Origin: Gracilaria domingensis
Lineage: Eukaryota > Rhodophyta > Florideophyceae > Gracilariales > Gracilariaceae
Assembly (NCBI GenBank): GCA_022539475.1
Contig: VCMS01000107.1
Location: 222,256-286,255 of the forward strand
DNA length: 64,000 nucleotides
Direction: 5' to 3'
The notes under the pieces are model-generated. The model did no database searches. It was not told the DNA's origin and saw only the letters and a program-made list of their open reading frames with translations. Positions 32,438-43,734 of the stretch are shown piece after piece. Every line of letters starts with the position of its first letter. Position 1 is the first letter of the stretch. The position numbers and the translations under genes are program-made.

Positions 32438-33530
32438 CGTCGGAGGATGAAAGAGTCTGATAGGAACGGCACACGGAATTGGGCTGTAATCTCTGCGAGG
32501 CTAGTATTCAGTCTTCTCTTCCGTGAGAGTTTTCCGGACTACGTTAGGCACGCAGGGACACGGGAAAACGAAGATTCGGCACAAAATGTGGACCCTGGTC
32601 ACTGCGCAGTCTACCTCGAAATGGCAAATGCCGTCAAAGATATGATACTTCAGTTCCTCTAGCACACCTTGGGTCTGACTCATAGTGTCATACGTTGGGT
32701 CTGACTGGTGGTGCTCGTACTTTCCACTACGTGAAAATCGAGTACGCCTCCCAGCTTTTGCAGCTAAAGTTAAAGGTAGTGAAGGCCTTTCCAGCTCTTG
32801 GAGCTGCTTGAAACTATTGGATAGTTACCTCTTTTGTGAAGAAAGCAATGCAGAGAGACAAGAAGGTTGTGGAGGAAGGCACGAAGAGGACCATCGCTCG
32901 CGTTAATGGGGTTATAGAGCGGGGATCGGCAGGAAGCGGAAACCTCCAGAATGGTATCCTTATGTCTGATGGCGACAGTCGGGAAATGACTGATTCGGGG
33001 GCCAGTGATGAAGGAGTTGCTACTAATGGTGATGGTGTAATTCCGAGCGGTCATGAGCAAAGGTCGGCTGAAGAACATGGTGAAGAGATTGTTCACTCAA
33101 ACTGTGATGCGCATTCCAATGATCCAGAGACTGCTTATGGATCTCAAGATGATGAATTGAAAGGCTAACAAATTAATAGAAAGGCGTCCCAGTCGGGCAA
33201 AGACTCTCAAGAAATAACCCCTGAGGTTGAGCAAACAGCAGGTTCTCAACGTGGAGAAAATCGTACTCGGTGACATGGTCCCCACGTGAGCCGCAAACGG
33301 ACTGAAGTTGCGTCCATCAATCGTGACCAAGATAAATCCCACCGTCAGAAGCGTCGCCGCACAAAGTCAAAGAACGCTCGATGTCGTTCGACTGTCATAT
33401 CAAGCAGCCAGAACAATCAAAAACAACCACCTCGTATGCCTCGCCATGCTTCATCCAGACGTTCTCGTGTGGCTGGCACCCGAACGCATCGACGTCAGTA
33501 GACGATCAACGCAACGTAAGTAGTTCGCGC
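32438..33530 (+). other. Unassigned sequence with short plus-strand ORFs
   Basis: Plus-strand frames at 32294-32662, 32836-33168 and 33286-33523 have non-random look. The first has SDRNGTRNWAVISARLVF, the second is acidic and Gly/Ser/Asp-rich (GDSREMTDSGASDEGVATNG), and the third is very basic (KSHRQKRRRTKSKNARCR). They could be remnants of one gene or of a transposon gag broken by mutation. No family is recognised. Confidence 0.3.
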
Positions 33531-34684
33531 ACAAGATGGTCACGATTATGACCCCAACAAATCTCCTACTACAATCATAAGGGAAGATGCGGGGTGTACA
33601 CCGGCGTATTTAGAAAATTGGATGTTCAAAATTGCAGTCTACCCCGTGCGCCCGCCCTTTGCATCCCGTGAATGAACAACAGTTTTCTAAATAAACCCGT
33701 GCACACCTCGTACTTACCATCCAACAAAACATGATTCTCTTACGGATCTGCAGGTGACCATCTCACTCATTTCTCTTTGATACTTGTGTCGTGACTAACG
33801 TTTATATCCTCAGCAATGGTTAAAAAGATTGTCGTAGTTGCTCTGTCCGAAACCGTGACTTAATTTTAAGTTCCCTTGCGCAGCTCTTGTGCCGTATGCA
33901 AGTATTGATTTTGGACCAAAACAAGGTTCTAGGGTAAATTTGTGTTCTCAGTCCACTGTCTGATCTCGAAATGCATTGCATCAGCTTCCGCTTATATACA
34001 AGTTTTCTGATATCTGCTCTGATCTTCGTAGACATTTTGACAAAATTTGGCGTACATGGCGTACCTTCTCGGACAGATCTGAGGTCCAGTATTGTACAAT
34101 AATTGACCTCAACAGAGACAACAGGAAAAAGGTCAGGTAGTACTGATAATGCTCTACTTTGACCGCTTTCCGTCCAAAGAAGGCACAGATTATGTCTTAG
34201 TATATCATTCCTCAATGGCCTTTGTTTTGTCCTTTCTAGGATCCGTTATGATCTGACTCTGAAAGCCGGATAGCGTACAAATCATGGACCACGTCAGGCG
34301 GCTTTGGAACATCCAGGACGTACTGGCTTAGAAATGATTTTGAACAGATTTGGTGCTGCAAAGGTCACAATTTCGAACCTCCTCTCGGACAGATTTAGAA
34401 CAAATTGGGCAACATAACAAACCTTGTTGGACCAGCTACCTTTGCACATACATTGGCTATCTTGTGGACGACCGTGGTTCGCCATGTTTCGGCACACATT
34501 ATATAACTTTCTTTCGGAACAAATTACTACACATCTGAGCTACTTGCGGGACACTTAAATCAGGATTTTTTTGGACCATTTATCGTCCATTATTGAGCCA
34601 TATTTGGATCTTTTACATTGCTTGTATGGTAACTCCCGCCTCTGATATAATCATTGCCAGTACTAGTGCAGTGGCTGCCAATTC
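33531..34684. other. Non-coding stretch, no supported gene
   Basis: No ORF with features on either strand. Phrases such as CTCGGACAGATTT recur loosely (near 34068 and 34384), so this may be an old repeat or LTR. Confidence 0.35.
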
Positions 34685-35374
34685 TGATAGAGGTTAAAGC
34701 TGAGAAGGCAAAGTTTGGGGGATGGAAGGGAAGTTCGCCAGCTCTTGCTCGGATTTTACTTGGAAGTGCTTGTGTCACCGCTTATATAGAACTACTTTCG
34801 CAATCCTCGCACAAATCCAACTCCAAGCAATGCCTAAACCACTAGCTAGAGAAACTAAATACTACCAATCATCTTCTTACATGACATGGTAACACTGCCG
34901 TACTCTCATGGCCGCTTACAACAACAAAGCACAACAGTGCACAACAGTGCACAAAAAGTTACGTGCCTACACATAACCATGACCATACACAGATTCATAT
35001 ATTGTAAACACCTTGTACTCCCTCCATGATACCATGACAGTTATGTTCACGCTCACTAACTAACACGTCACCACAAACTCACTCCAGGTCCTACGTCAGC
35101 AACCATACCAGTGTAAACCTCTTGACAGCGCATCAACTCCTCACCATAGTGCCCAAGTCACACAAAGCTATCCTACATGTCCTCGTAAATTTGTGTATAT
35201 CCTGTGCAACATGTACAGCATGCACAGTGTACTAGCTACACACGTGTACCCCGGAAACAACTCATTAGCGCCACAACACTTGGGCGAAAGGCAATGCACA
35301 TGATCATTTGCAGTAGCCAATCGGAACTTCGTTTCAGGTTCAGTTTGCGCACAGGCGCATATGCGCTTTTCCTA
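34685..35374 (-). repeat. Truncated LTR of the copia family
   Basis: On the plus strand it starts TGATAGAGGTTAAAGCTGAG and follows the LTR of the E1/E2 family in inverse orientation as far as the GCGCATATGCGC palindrome. The outer ~75 bp of the LTR are missing. It abuts the divergent copia fragment that follows. Confidence 0.8.
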
Positions 35375-35399
35375 CGACCCACACTGGAAAGTCCGGGCT

Positions 35400-36950
35400 T
35401 CCACAAGAAAAATTCGGAGGCTCCATTGTCAGTAAGAGGCATGTGGATACCCTTCATGGCCTCCACTGAGTCAGCCAAAGGGCTGAAGTGGTTGAAACGT
35501 AAAGACGTTGAGGTTTGGTGAGAAGATAGAGATTGCTGGAATGTCATGTGAAAAAGTGACAGTCCTGCCACCTCCACAACGGGAAATGGACATCTATGCA
35601 GACAGTAGAGCAATTTTTCATCACTTCTACTCCGCAGCTGCCTTCGTTCGAATCTCTTTGTACGATGTGGAGGAGCGACAAATACGGCTGGAAGACGAGA
35701 AAATTGTGTCTGCGATGAAATTCGGAGACGTTATTCTGCCTTTTGAAAATGTGAAACTAAAGTTGACAGACGCAGTTCTCGTACCTGACATGGAGTATAA
35801 CCTAGTTTCCGTTGGATGTCTAGAAGACAAGTTTATCGAGTCGCGGTTCCGAGCACGTGAAGTTCGCCTGATTCATGAAAACGGGTTGCACATCGGGTGT
35901 GCACAGCGCGAAAAACGTTCTGGCCTGTAAACTTTGCAGGAACCAGTTATGCACTTCGGCGCGAATCATGCACTACTCGTTGGTAAAGCTGACTTTCAAT
36001 GCATGTTAACGGCATCGTTACCGGAGTTGACTCAACTATGGCACCGCCGACTGGCCCACATCCACCCGCAGGACCTTCAAATGGTACACATGCATGCACA
36101 TGGTTTTCCAAAGCTCACAGAAATGAAGGATGTATGTCACCCCTGTCGTCTCGGGAAAGCACATAAGCTTCCATTTCCTGGAGTATTTACGCGTGAATCC
36201 GCAGTTAGTGACACTGCGCACTCCGACATAACAGGTCCACTCACCCTGTTTTTTCCTGACAGGTTCAAGTATACGTCAGCATTTGCGGATGACCACTCGC
36301 GTTATGTCATCTTAGAATTCATGGAACACCGCTGTGAGGTCAATGATGTGTATGACGGAGTGGCGCACAATTTCAAGCAGCTTGGACGAGCTGTGGTGAA
36401 GAAGGTCTACTCTGACGACGCAAAATAGTACATAGCTCTGCCGGAGAGTCCTGAGAATGCCTTCGACGATACATCGTTCTCTGCCACATACGCTCCAGAA
36501 CATAACCTTATTGCCGAGCGCATCAACCGTACCATGGAAGAAGCTGCTCTAGCTTTGCTCATTCAAGCAAATCTACCAGAGTGCTTGTGGCTATTCGCAC
36601 TCAAACATGTTCTGAATGTGCGTCACCGTGTACTACATTCTACAACTAGGAGAATGCTGTTCTTGTTACTGACTGGGAACAAACCAACGTTGAAGCACAC
36701 TCGCCTGTTTGGTTGTTTCGCATTCGTACTCGAGATGACTGGTGGAACCAAGTTCGAGTCTCGTGCACTTCAGAGGGTGTACTTGGAGACTCTTGAACAT
36801 GATGTATACGACATTTTCGTTGCTGGCGATAATGTACTCGCGCGTATCATGCGTTCGCGTCACATCACATTTGACGAAGATTCATTCGCAGGTGCAGAGT
36901 ACTTAGAGAAGCACATGGAGGATGAAGGCGCATCTGATAACGACTTTTCC
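35400..36950 (+). pseudogene. Divergent Ty1/copia fragment: protease tail, pre-integrase and integrase
   Basis: A different copia lineage from E1-E6. It gives LTDAVLVPDMEYNLVSVG (end of protease region), LWHRRLAHIHPQDL with CHPCRLGKAH (integrase zinc finger), HSDITGPLT and FADDHSRYV (first Asp region), EHNLIAERINRTMEEAA (Glu motif) and LFGCFAFV. Stops at 35928-35930 and 36426-36428 interrupt it, and RT and RNase H are absent. It is cut on the right at 36950 by an LTR of the main copia family. Confidence 0.78.
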
Positions 36951-37728
36951 TGATAGAGGTTATAACTGGTAAGGGAAGGTTGAGAGAAAGGAAGGGGAAA
37001 TGAAAGGAAGTGAGCCAGCTTTGGCTTGGAATTTACTTGGAGGTGCTCAAGTCACCGCTTATATAGAACTACTTTGCGCAACCATCGCACAACTCCAACT
37101 CCAACCAAGATCTAAACCACCAGCTGGAGATACTCAATACTACCAATCATCTTTTAACATAACATGGTAACCCTCCCACACTATCATGGCAGCTTACAAC
37201 AACAAAGCACAACAGAACACAGCAGTGCACAACAAGTTACGTGCCTACACATAACCATGACCATTCACAGATTCACATAGTGCCAACACACTGTAATCTC
37301 TACACGACACCATAACAGTTACGTACAAGCTCACCAACAACACTTCACCACAAACTCACTCCAAGTCCTACGTCACCAACAACACCACACTGTAATCCTC
37401 TTGACACCGCATCAACTCTTCACCATAGTGCCCAAGTTACACCAAGCTGTCCTACATGTCCACGTACATACGTGTGTACTCTGTGCATCATGTACAGTAT
37501 GCCCAGTGTACTAGCTACACACGTGTACCCCGGAAGCAACCCATTAGCGCCACAACACTTGTACGAACCACAATGCATATGACCATTTGCAGTAGCCAAT
37601 CAGAGGCCCGTTTCACGTTGAGTTTGCGCAGAGGCGTATATGCGCTTTTCCAACGGCACCCTCCAAAACAGCCCATGCTGCCCAGCAACTTTTGGTATTC
37701 AGTGACAGCATAGGGTCGACATCCAACA
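36951..37728 (-). repeat. E4 3' LTR
   Basis: 778 bp, on the plus strand from TGATAGAGG to CATCCAACA. The next bases (CTCCCCCTCTGTCAC) are the inverse of the polypurine tract. The central palindrome is mutated to GCGTATATGCGC, so this copy is older. Confidence 0.88.
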
Positions 37729-37749
37729 CTCCCCCTCTGTCACTGACTT

Positions 37750-38425
37750 CAAACTTCTATGTGGATCACACCACCGGCTTCGTGGAACCTTTCGGGCTTC
37801 ACTCAGGCAAGCAGCGAATTCAGCATATCGGCAACCATGGAATCCGTCGGACAGTAGAAAAGTACAATCGACTTGGCCTGCAGAGCTTCTCGAGTGAAGT
37901 GGAACCGAATCTCAATGTGTTTGGTTCTCCTGTTCACCACTTCATTTCGAGCAAGGTCAATGCTGCCCTGGTTGTTAACATACATGGGAGTTATTTCAAC
38001 TAGCAGCTTCACACACCCGTTTGCTTCCATTCCAATCACACTCCCAATGCCGTTTCGAAGTCGCCTGAACCAGATCGCCTCTTTGGTGCCAGAGCACAAG
38101 CTCACGTACTCAGCCTCCGCACTGGGGAGAGCCACTACCTCTTGTTGACGAGACCACCACAACACGGCACCACCACACATCATGAACGAGTATCCGCTAG
38201 TGGACTTGCGGTTAGCAACGTCGCCAGCCCAGTCCGAGTCCACATAGCCGTGCAGTTGCAAATCAATGGTGGAGCCATACGTCAACCCGAATGTGGTAGT
38301 TCCATTGAGGTAGTGAAGAACACGCTTTACGGCCTCCCAGTGAGTGTTGCCCGGCTTCTCAACATACTTGGCCAGCTTAACCACAGCATATGAGATATCC
38401 GGACGAGTTCTCACAGGGCGATACA
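37750..38425 (-). pseudogene. E4 RNase H-end fragment of pol
   Basis: Matches the end of the E1 polyprotein: TRPDISYAVVKLAKYVEKP, GYVDSDWAGDVANRKSTSG, SAEAEYVSLCSGTKEAIW and VNRRTKHIEIRFHF. The final ~20 residues are lost by a frame break after MLNSLLA. Confidence 0.85.
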
Positions 38426-39790
38426 TAGAAAAAAATAAAAAATACTGAGCGTGCCAAAAGCGATTTTTCGGGAGTACGTGAGCGCAAGCGGGTCCAAGTA
38501 CGCATTCGTAAGAGATTAGTAGCCTGCCGCGCCCCTCCTTCATTGGACGGGTGGAAAGAGGCCCTGTTTAATCAGAAATCTCCAGGTTTTCGTAACCGAA
38601 GAGCTGATGGAGTGCTCGGGGAAGCAGACAGAAGTCGGCCTCCGCTGGGAAACCCCAGAGCGGTACAAGTCAAGCAACGCTTCGGTGCGGAAACCTGTCT
38701 GTCCAAGAGGCAGTCAAGACTGTGCCGAAGTCGAGCAAACAGGGACCCAGTGATAGCCACGTGAGACCACGTTGTGTCGGAGGGCCACAACTCCTGTGTT
38801 TCGACTTTCGCAGGCGATTCGGCTGTCACCGCCCAGTTATAAGGTGTCGGACCCAGTGGGTGCAGTACCCGCTCCATTGTGAAAGGCAATGGTCCAGAGT
38901 TGACTGCTCGTGGGGTACCGCACGGTCCGTACAGACCACTCGTGACACATCTGCGAAGTGGTCTCCCTAGTCGTTGCGTCATCGGACACTCGTTCATTGG
39001 AAGATCCATTCTTGAGATTGTCACTGCGTCCGATGTATTTCACAAATTAGTAGCAGGAATGCGTGCAGCTGGATACACGCATGTGACGAACTTCTCAGCC
39101 ACCTCGAATGCAATGTCATCTAGAAAGATGATGAGTAAGGCTGAGAGAAAGAAGAAGAATCTGGATCAGCCTCTGTACCGCTTCCGCACTGCCGCCAATT
39201 GCACCACCTCCTCTTGGGCCAACGATTGGTACGAGGCCCAAGTGAAGATGGCTGGGAAAATGCTCGGCCAAAATAACAAGGTTACATCTGCGAGGCAACA
39301 GAAGAGAAGACAAGCGAATTTTGAAACGTTGAAATTTCAACCGTGAAGGCTTCTCCGAATGTGCCGAAACGGCACGCGACTGGAGCAATGGACCTTCTGG
39401 ATGCCACGCGAACGCATCTTCGATTTACCGAAAACTCCGAGATTACGGAAAAGCCAATCGACGGACGTGCTGACTTGAGAACTCATGTTCGCTTTGCAGA
39501 GGATTCGACTCCATCTGCTGTCGAAAAAAGGGTTCCAACCACTGATGATCACCCTGCAAAGCCATTAGACGGACATAGTGCACTGCGCACTCACTTACCT
39601 TTGAGTGCAGAAAACACTGAATCAGTACCATGGGTTCAGACCATGAGCATTTCAAGCGGTTCTGAAACTCAGGATGATCCGCAACTCATCTCAAAAGATT
39701 ATGGATCTCCTCATAACATCGAAGCCGAGCAACAGTGGCAGTCGTCAGACTTGTTCACCGACTCTCGACAAAGCGCTGTTTTGGTGTCTG
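38426..39790 (+). other. Unassigned segment between E4 and E5
   Basis: A plus-strand frame at 38879-39346 (155 codons) ends in a basic helix-like tail (QVKMAGKMLGQNNKVTSARQ). It ends where the frame at 39343 begins, overlapping by four bases. No family is recognised. On the minus strand an open frame at 39024-38572 exists but has no features. The segment is cut on the right by the E5 LTR. Confidence 0.3.
39343..39790 (+). CDS. Truncated ORF with internal RTH-repeats
   Basis: About 149 codons before the E5 LTR breaks the frame. It has three imperfect repeats centred on RTHLRFTENS, RTHVRFAEDS and RTHLPLSAEN, each preceded by an Asp-rich phrase (DATRTHL, KPIDGRADLRTH, KPLDGHSALRTH). The remainder is acidic and Ser-rich. 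Start and family are uncertain (the first in-frame start-like codon is a GTG). Confidence 0.35.
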
Positions 39791-40568
39791 TGTTGGATGT
39801 TAACCCTGTGCTCTCACTGAAAACAAAAAGTGCTGGGGAGCATGGGCTGTGTTGGAGGGTGCCGTTGGAAAAGCGCATATGCGCCTCTGCGGAAACTCAA
39901 CGTGAAACGGGCCTCTGATTGGCTACTGCAAATGGTCATATGCATTGTGGTTCGTACAAGTGTTGTGGCGCTAATGGGTTGTTTCCGGGGTACACGTGTG
40001 TAGCTAGTACACTGGGCATACTGTATATGATGCACAGGGTACACACGTATGCACGTGGACATGTAGGACAGCTTGGTGTATCTTGGGCCCTATGGTGAAG
40101 AGTTGATGCGCTGTCAAGAGGATGACAGTGTGGTGTTGTTGGTGACGTAGGACTTGGAGTGAGTTTGTGGTGAAGTGTTGTTGGTGAGCTTGTACGTAAC
40201 TGTTATGGTGTCGTGTATGGATTACAGTGTGTTGGCACTATGTGAATCTGTGCATGGTCATGGTTATGTGTAGGCACGTAACTTGTTGTGCACTGTTGTG
40301 TTCTGTTGTGCTTTGTTGTTGTAAGCTGCCATGATAGTGTGGCAGTGTTACCATATTATGTTAAAAGATGATTGGTAGTATTGAGTGTCTCTAGCTAGTG
40401 GTTTTGGTTTTGCTTGGAGTTGGAATTTTGCGATGGTTGCGCAAAGTAGTTCTACATAAGCCGGGACTCGAACACCTCCAAGTAAATTCCGAGCCAGAGC
40501 TTGCGAACTTCCCTTCATTCCCCCCATCCTTTCTCTCAACCTTCCCTTTCCAGCTATAACCTCCATCA
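39791..40568 (+). repeat. E5 5' LTR (copia family)
   Basis: 778 bp from TGTTGGATGTTAACC to CCTCCATCA, followed directly by the primer site. It includes the GCGCATATGCGC palindrome, an ATTGGCT (inverse CCAAT) box and a TATA-like region, which is mutated here (CTACATAAGC). Confidence 0.9.
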
Positions 40569-40583
40569 GGTTATGGGCCCAGC
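40569..40583 (+). promoter_or_regulatory. E5 primer binding site (initiator tRNA-Met anticodon arm)
   Basis: GGTTATGGGCCCAGC directly after the LTR. It is complementary to the anticodon stem-loop of eukaryotic initiator tRNA-Met (GCUGGGCCCAUAACC), as in Drosophila copia. Confidence 0.85.
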
Positions 40584-41310
40584 CCCGCTGACCTCTGCCG
40601 TTATCGTTCGTCTATCGCCGCTCTCCCTCACCGCCGTTCACCCGCTTCGCTGTTTCCCTTCTCTTTCTCTTCGTCGTTGCGTCGGGTGTGTTGACCGTGT
40701 TGTCGGTTGGTGTTGATCTTCTCCTTTCGGTCTTGCGTTCCTCCCTGAGGGCGTTGTGGTAGTAGTGGTTCGACGTTGATTCTGTGTCGTGATTGTGTTT
40801 GGGCGCTTGTTGTTGCCCGTGTTGTCGATCGCTATCCGTTTCGTTTGGTCTCCCTCTGTCGTTATTGTTGGGATCCCTGCGTCGTGTTGCGGGTTCTGAT
40901 CCGAGAGGTTGAGGACCGTTCGTTGTTGAAGTCTGTGCACTGCGTGTGTGCTCAGCAGTTGTTGAAGTCTGTGCACTGTGTGTGCTCAGCGTTTGGGGTT
41001 GTCATCTGAGGTCCAGCGACGAGCGGTTGATCCGAGCAATCGGGGACGTTAGTCTGACGGCTTGAACCAAAGCGGACGTGATGTCTAGCGGGCTCCCACC
41101 AGTCCTTCGGGGCGGATAACGGTGTCGGTCGGAAGATCTGGTAGTACCGCGAGTGCTGAAGTGGACGGGGTGCCGTGACGCACTGTTGGACTTGGGTGGC
41201 TCACCTTTGTTGTTGTTGACCTGACTTTGTGTCGGGTTCTTGATCTGTGGTGAAGGCCAACCGAAACGAGCTTTTGATGCGTGTAACCTCGGTTGAGCAG
41301 GGAGGCGACG
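40584..41310 (+). other. E5 untranslated leader, first part
   Basis: Homologous to the leaders of E1 and E6. It is interrupted by E3 at CGACG (41306-41310) and resumes at 60608. Confidence 0.85.
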
Positions 41311-42330
41311 TGTTAGAGGTTAAAGCTGGGATCGGAAAGTGATGGAGGTTTTAGCTGGAAAGGGAAGGTTGAGAGAAAGGATGGGGGGAATGAAGGGAAG
41401 TTCGCCAGCTCTGGCTCAGATTTTCTTGGAGGTGCTTGAGTCACAACTTATATAGCACTTCTTCGATACTCTATCATGCGACTCCAACTCTGACCAACAT
41501 GCAACTCACTAACCAGAGACACTCAATACTACCAATCATCTACAGACATAACATGGTAACAGTGCCAAAACGGCTTACAACAGCAGTGCACAACAACGCA
41601 CAACAGTGTACAACAGTGCACAACAATTCCGTGCACTACTGCGCAGCAGTGCACAACCATGCACAACAATGCACACCAATGTAGCAGCCATACACGTCCC
41701 TGACAGTGTACCGACACATTTCGACAGCACACCACAAGCACCACACATCAATGCAGTCAACAATATGACAGCAGACCATAGCAACCCGACCATGCATACA
41801 CACAATGCAGCACCTCACCATTATGACCAGACATGCTTACGGAACATGACACCACACTTCACGTGTTGCTTGCACGCTGTAATCCGTACACGACACCGTA
41901 ATGTGTACGTTCCAGGTACCCAAGTCCCACATCATCAACAAGTACCTGTAAACCAGATGAAGTTAGTCACTCAGCTGCAACATGTTCTATTCATCCATAC
42001 ACACACATTTGCATGTAGCACAACTCAAACATGGTGTAAACTTCACAACACTGACAGTGCTGCAACCTGTACCATGTGTTCACATACAAAGCTTTGCAAC
42101 CTGTACTCCATGACCACTGTACAACCTGTCATCGTTGTACCTTGTGGTCATCCCAGCTGAACGACAGCATTCCAATGTAGCTGTAAACGTTCAATCCATA
42201 CTGAGTATACCACACAGCAACATAGTATACCAAACAGAACAACATCAATCTCGGTTTCACATACCAAGGTACCATTCTAGACTCCACACATCTCAACTGC
42301 TTGATGTCAGTGACAGCATGACTTCCAACA
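41311..42330 (-). repeat. E3 3' LTR
   Basis: 1020 bp, plus-strand TGTTAGAGG to TTCCAACA. The U5-side ~150 bp resemble the E1/E2 LTR; the rest is different. The LTR terminus contains two near copies of a GAGGTTATAGC-like end block about 29 bp apart. Confidence 0.9.
41575..41680. repeat. GTGCAC-rich tandem motif in E3 LTR
   Basis: About nine near-copies of CAGTGCACAACA spaced 8-14 bp, with variants GTGTAC and ATGCAC. GTGCAC is a self-complementary hexamer. The same block is in the other LTR (59858-59956); the main copia LTRs have only two or three copies. Confidence 0.75.
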
Positions 42331-42809
42331 CCCTCCCTCTGTTACTGACTTCAAGCAACCAGCGCTCCTGGCCAAGTACATGCTAAGTAACAAGTCGGGC
42401 AGTCAGGAAACCAGCGTCACTGCACTTAAACCTTACGATGGCCAACGGTGACAACCAAACATCAAGGGCAGTTAGTGTGTGTCCAAGTCCACAGGTGTAC
42501 CGTTCTACCAGTATACCAAGATCATAGTTCTGTTCTATACGATTCGGATGTTCTGGAAACACCCTTCTTTTGGCACATGCTCTGAAATTCTTACTCATCC
42601 TACGTATGGCAACGAAAGCAACAGCTTCCGGTTCAAACAGATATCAACAACAGGCAGTGAGAGCCTAAGTCTGAGGATGTTACTCTGACACCCTCCCTCT
42701 CTCACTGGCTTTGAACTTCTCTCGGAACCAAAATGCACCTCAGAGTCCTTCACAAAAGGGATCTAGACGTCCACAAGTGACCACATTCTAGACACCGAAT
42801 ACAAATGTT
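42331..42809 (-). other. E3 3' internal region with two purine-tract-like sites
   Basis: The purine tract next to the 3' LTR is the inverse of CCCTCCCTCTGTTACTGAC. A second similar site (CACCCTCCCTCTCTCACTGGC) lies near 42690. Both resemble the copia pol end plus tract, which suggests E3 was derived from a copia element and its 3' end was duplicated. No coding sequence is seen. Confidence 0.6.
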
Positions 42810-43498
42810 GCTCCGAGCATGTAACACATAACAACCTCTCGGAGCGCCATTAATCACAGTACTTCAACCAGACATGCAAACACACGCAACCTTCTGGTTC
42901 AAGACCGATTTTCTGAATACCGGACATGCAACAAGTAGCAACCTTCCGGTTCAATATCACTTTCTTAACAGCTGGACATGCGAAACAGAGCAACCTTCCA
43001 GCTCAAGGAATCTCTTCACACTGCGGACATGCAAAATCACAGCAACCTTTCGCGAACAACACATAAGAGAATTGCAACACAAGCAACCTGGACATGCAAA
43101 ATGACAACCTTCCAGGCCCCGTCCATACAAAATGATGTCCTACACACTCAGGCATGAAACACTCAACCTCCTTAGTCAATTAGCTCTTTCATTCACATCG
43201 GACATGCAAACACATAGCAAACTTCCAGTGACAACAAACTGAAACAAAGAGCAAAACAAACATCACAAGCAATGAAACAAACACTCAGGCATGAAACACT
43301 CAACCTCCTGAATCGAACAGCTCTTCCATATCCCAGACATGCATACAAGTAAATTTCTTCTGGTAACATGACAACATGGAGAGCAAAGCATACATCTCAA
43401 GTGATCAATAATAAACTCAGGCATGAAACACTCAACCTCCTGAGTTGAACAGCTCTTCAATTCACACCGGACATGCAAACGAATAGCAACCTTCCGGT
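42810..43498 (-). repeat. Array of about twelve hairpins with covarying stems
   Basis: Units start at 42810, 42866, 42919, 42970, 43023, 43087, 43146, 43198, 43283, 43333, 43414 and 43466. Each has an outer stem of 5-8 bp, then CATG, a variable centre, AACCT, and the complementary stem arm. Stem pairs differ: GCTCCGAG/CTCGGAGC, AACCAGA/TCTGGTT, ACCGGA/TCCGGT, AGCTGGA/TCCAGCT, CCTGGA/TCCAGG, AACTCAGG/CCTGAGTT. Inside, a 3-bp inner stem also covaries (TGC/GCA, TGA/TCA, TGT/ACA). Unit 43198 has a weak outer stem and 43333 a diverged centre. Degenerate copies continue to about 43715. The array lies where gag-pol would be. Confidence 0.85.
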
Positions 43499-43734
43499 AC
43501 AACATAAGTAAAGCGAAGAGCACAGCATACATCCCGGGCATACATAACGACAACCTTCTGAGCATGCGTAAGGAAGTCACGATAACAACAAACAAGTAAC
43601 ATCGCAACTTTCCAAAGTTGATACAAAGAAGAGCTCAGACATGTTCAACAACAAACACCCAGGAAGTGTCATAAACGAATCTCACACACACAGTCTCAAG
43701 CAGGAAACACTCCACCTCCTGAACTGTAGCGAGC

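Larger units (their letters stand above)
36951..38425 (-). mobile_element. E4: 3' end of a copia-family element, truncated
   Basis: Consists of the 3' LTR (36951-37728), the purine tract next to it and the C-terminal pol (RNase H). It stops abruptly at about 38425 in an unrelated sequence, so the rest was lost. It inserted into the divergent copia fragment on its left. Confidence 0.82.

Noticed and set aside
41529-41821. Cys/Val-rich ORFs on the minus strand of the E3 LTR
   Set aside because: Translation of the GTGCAC repeat; the same frames appear in the other LTR copy and have no start context or domain.
42810-43498. CRISPR-like array
   Set aside because: Units are not identical repeats with unique spacers; the similarity is in loop borders and the stems vary, and the context is a eukaryotic retrotransposon.
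42810-43498. Hammerhead ribozymes, as in plant retrozymes
   Set aside because: The catalytic core CUGAUGA with a matching GAAA is not present in the units on either strand.
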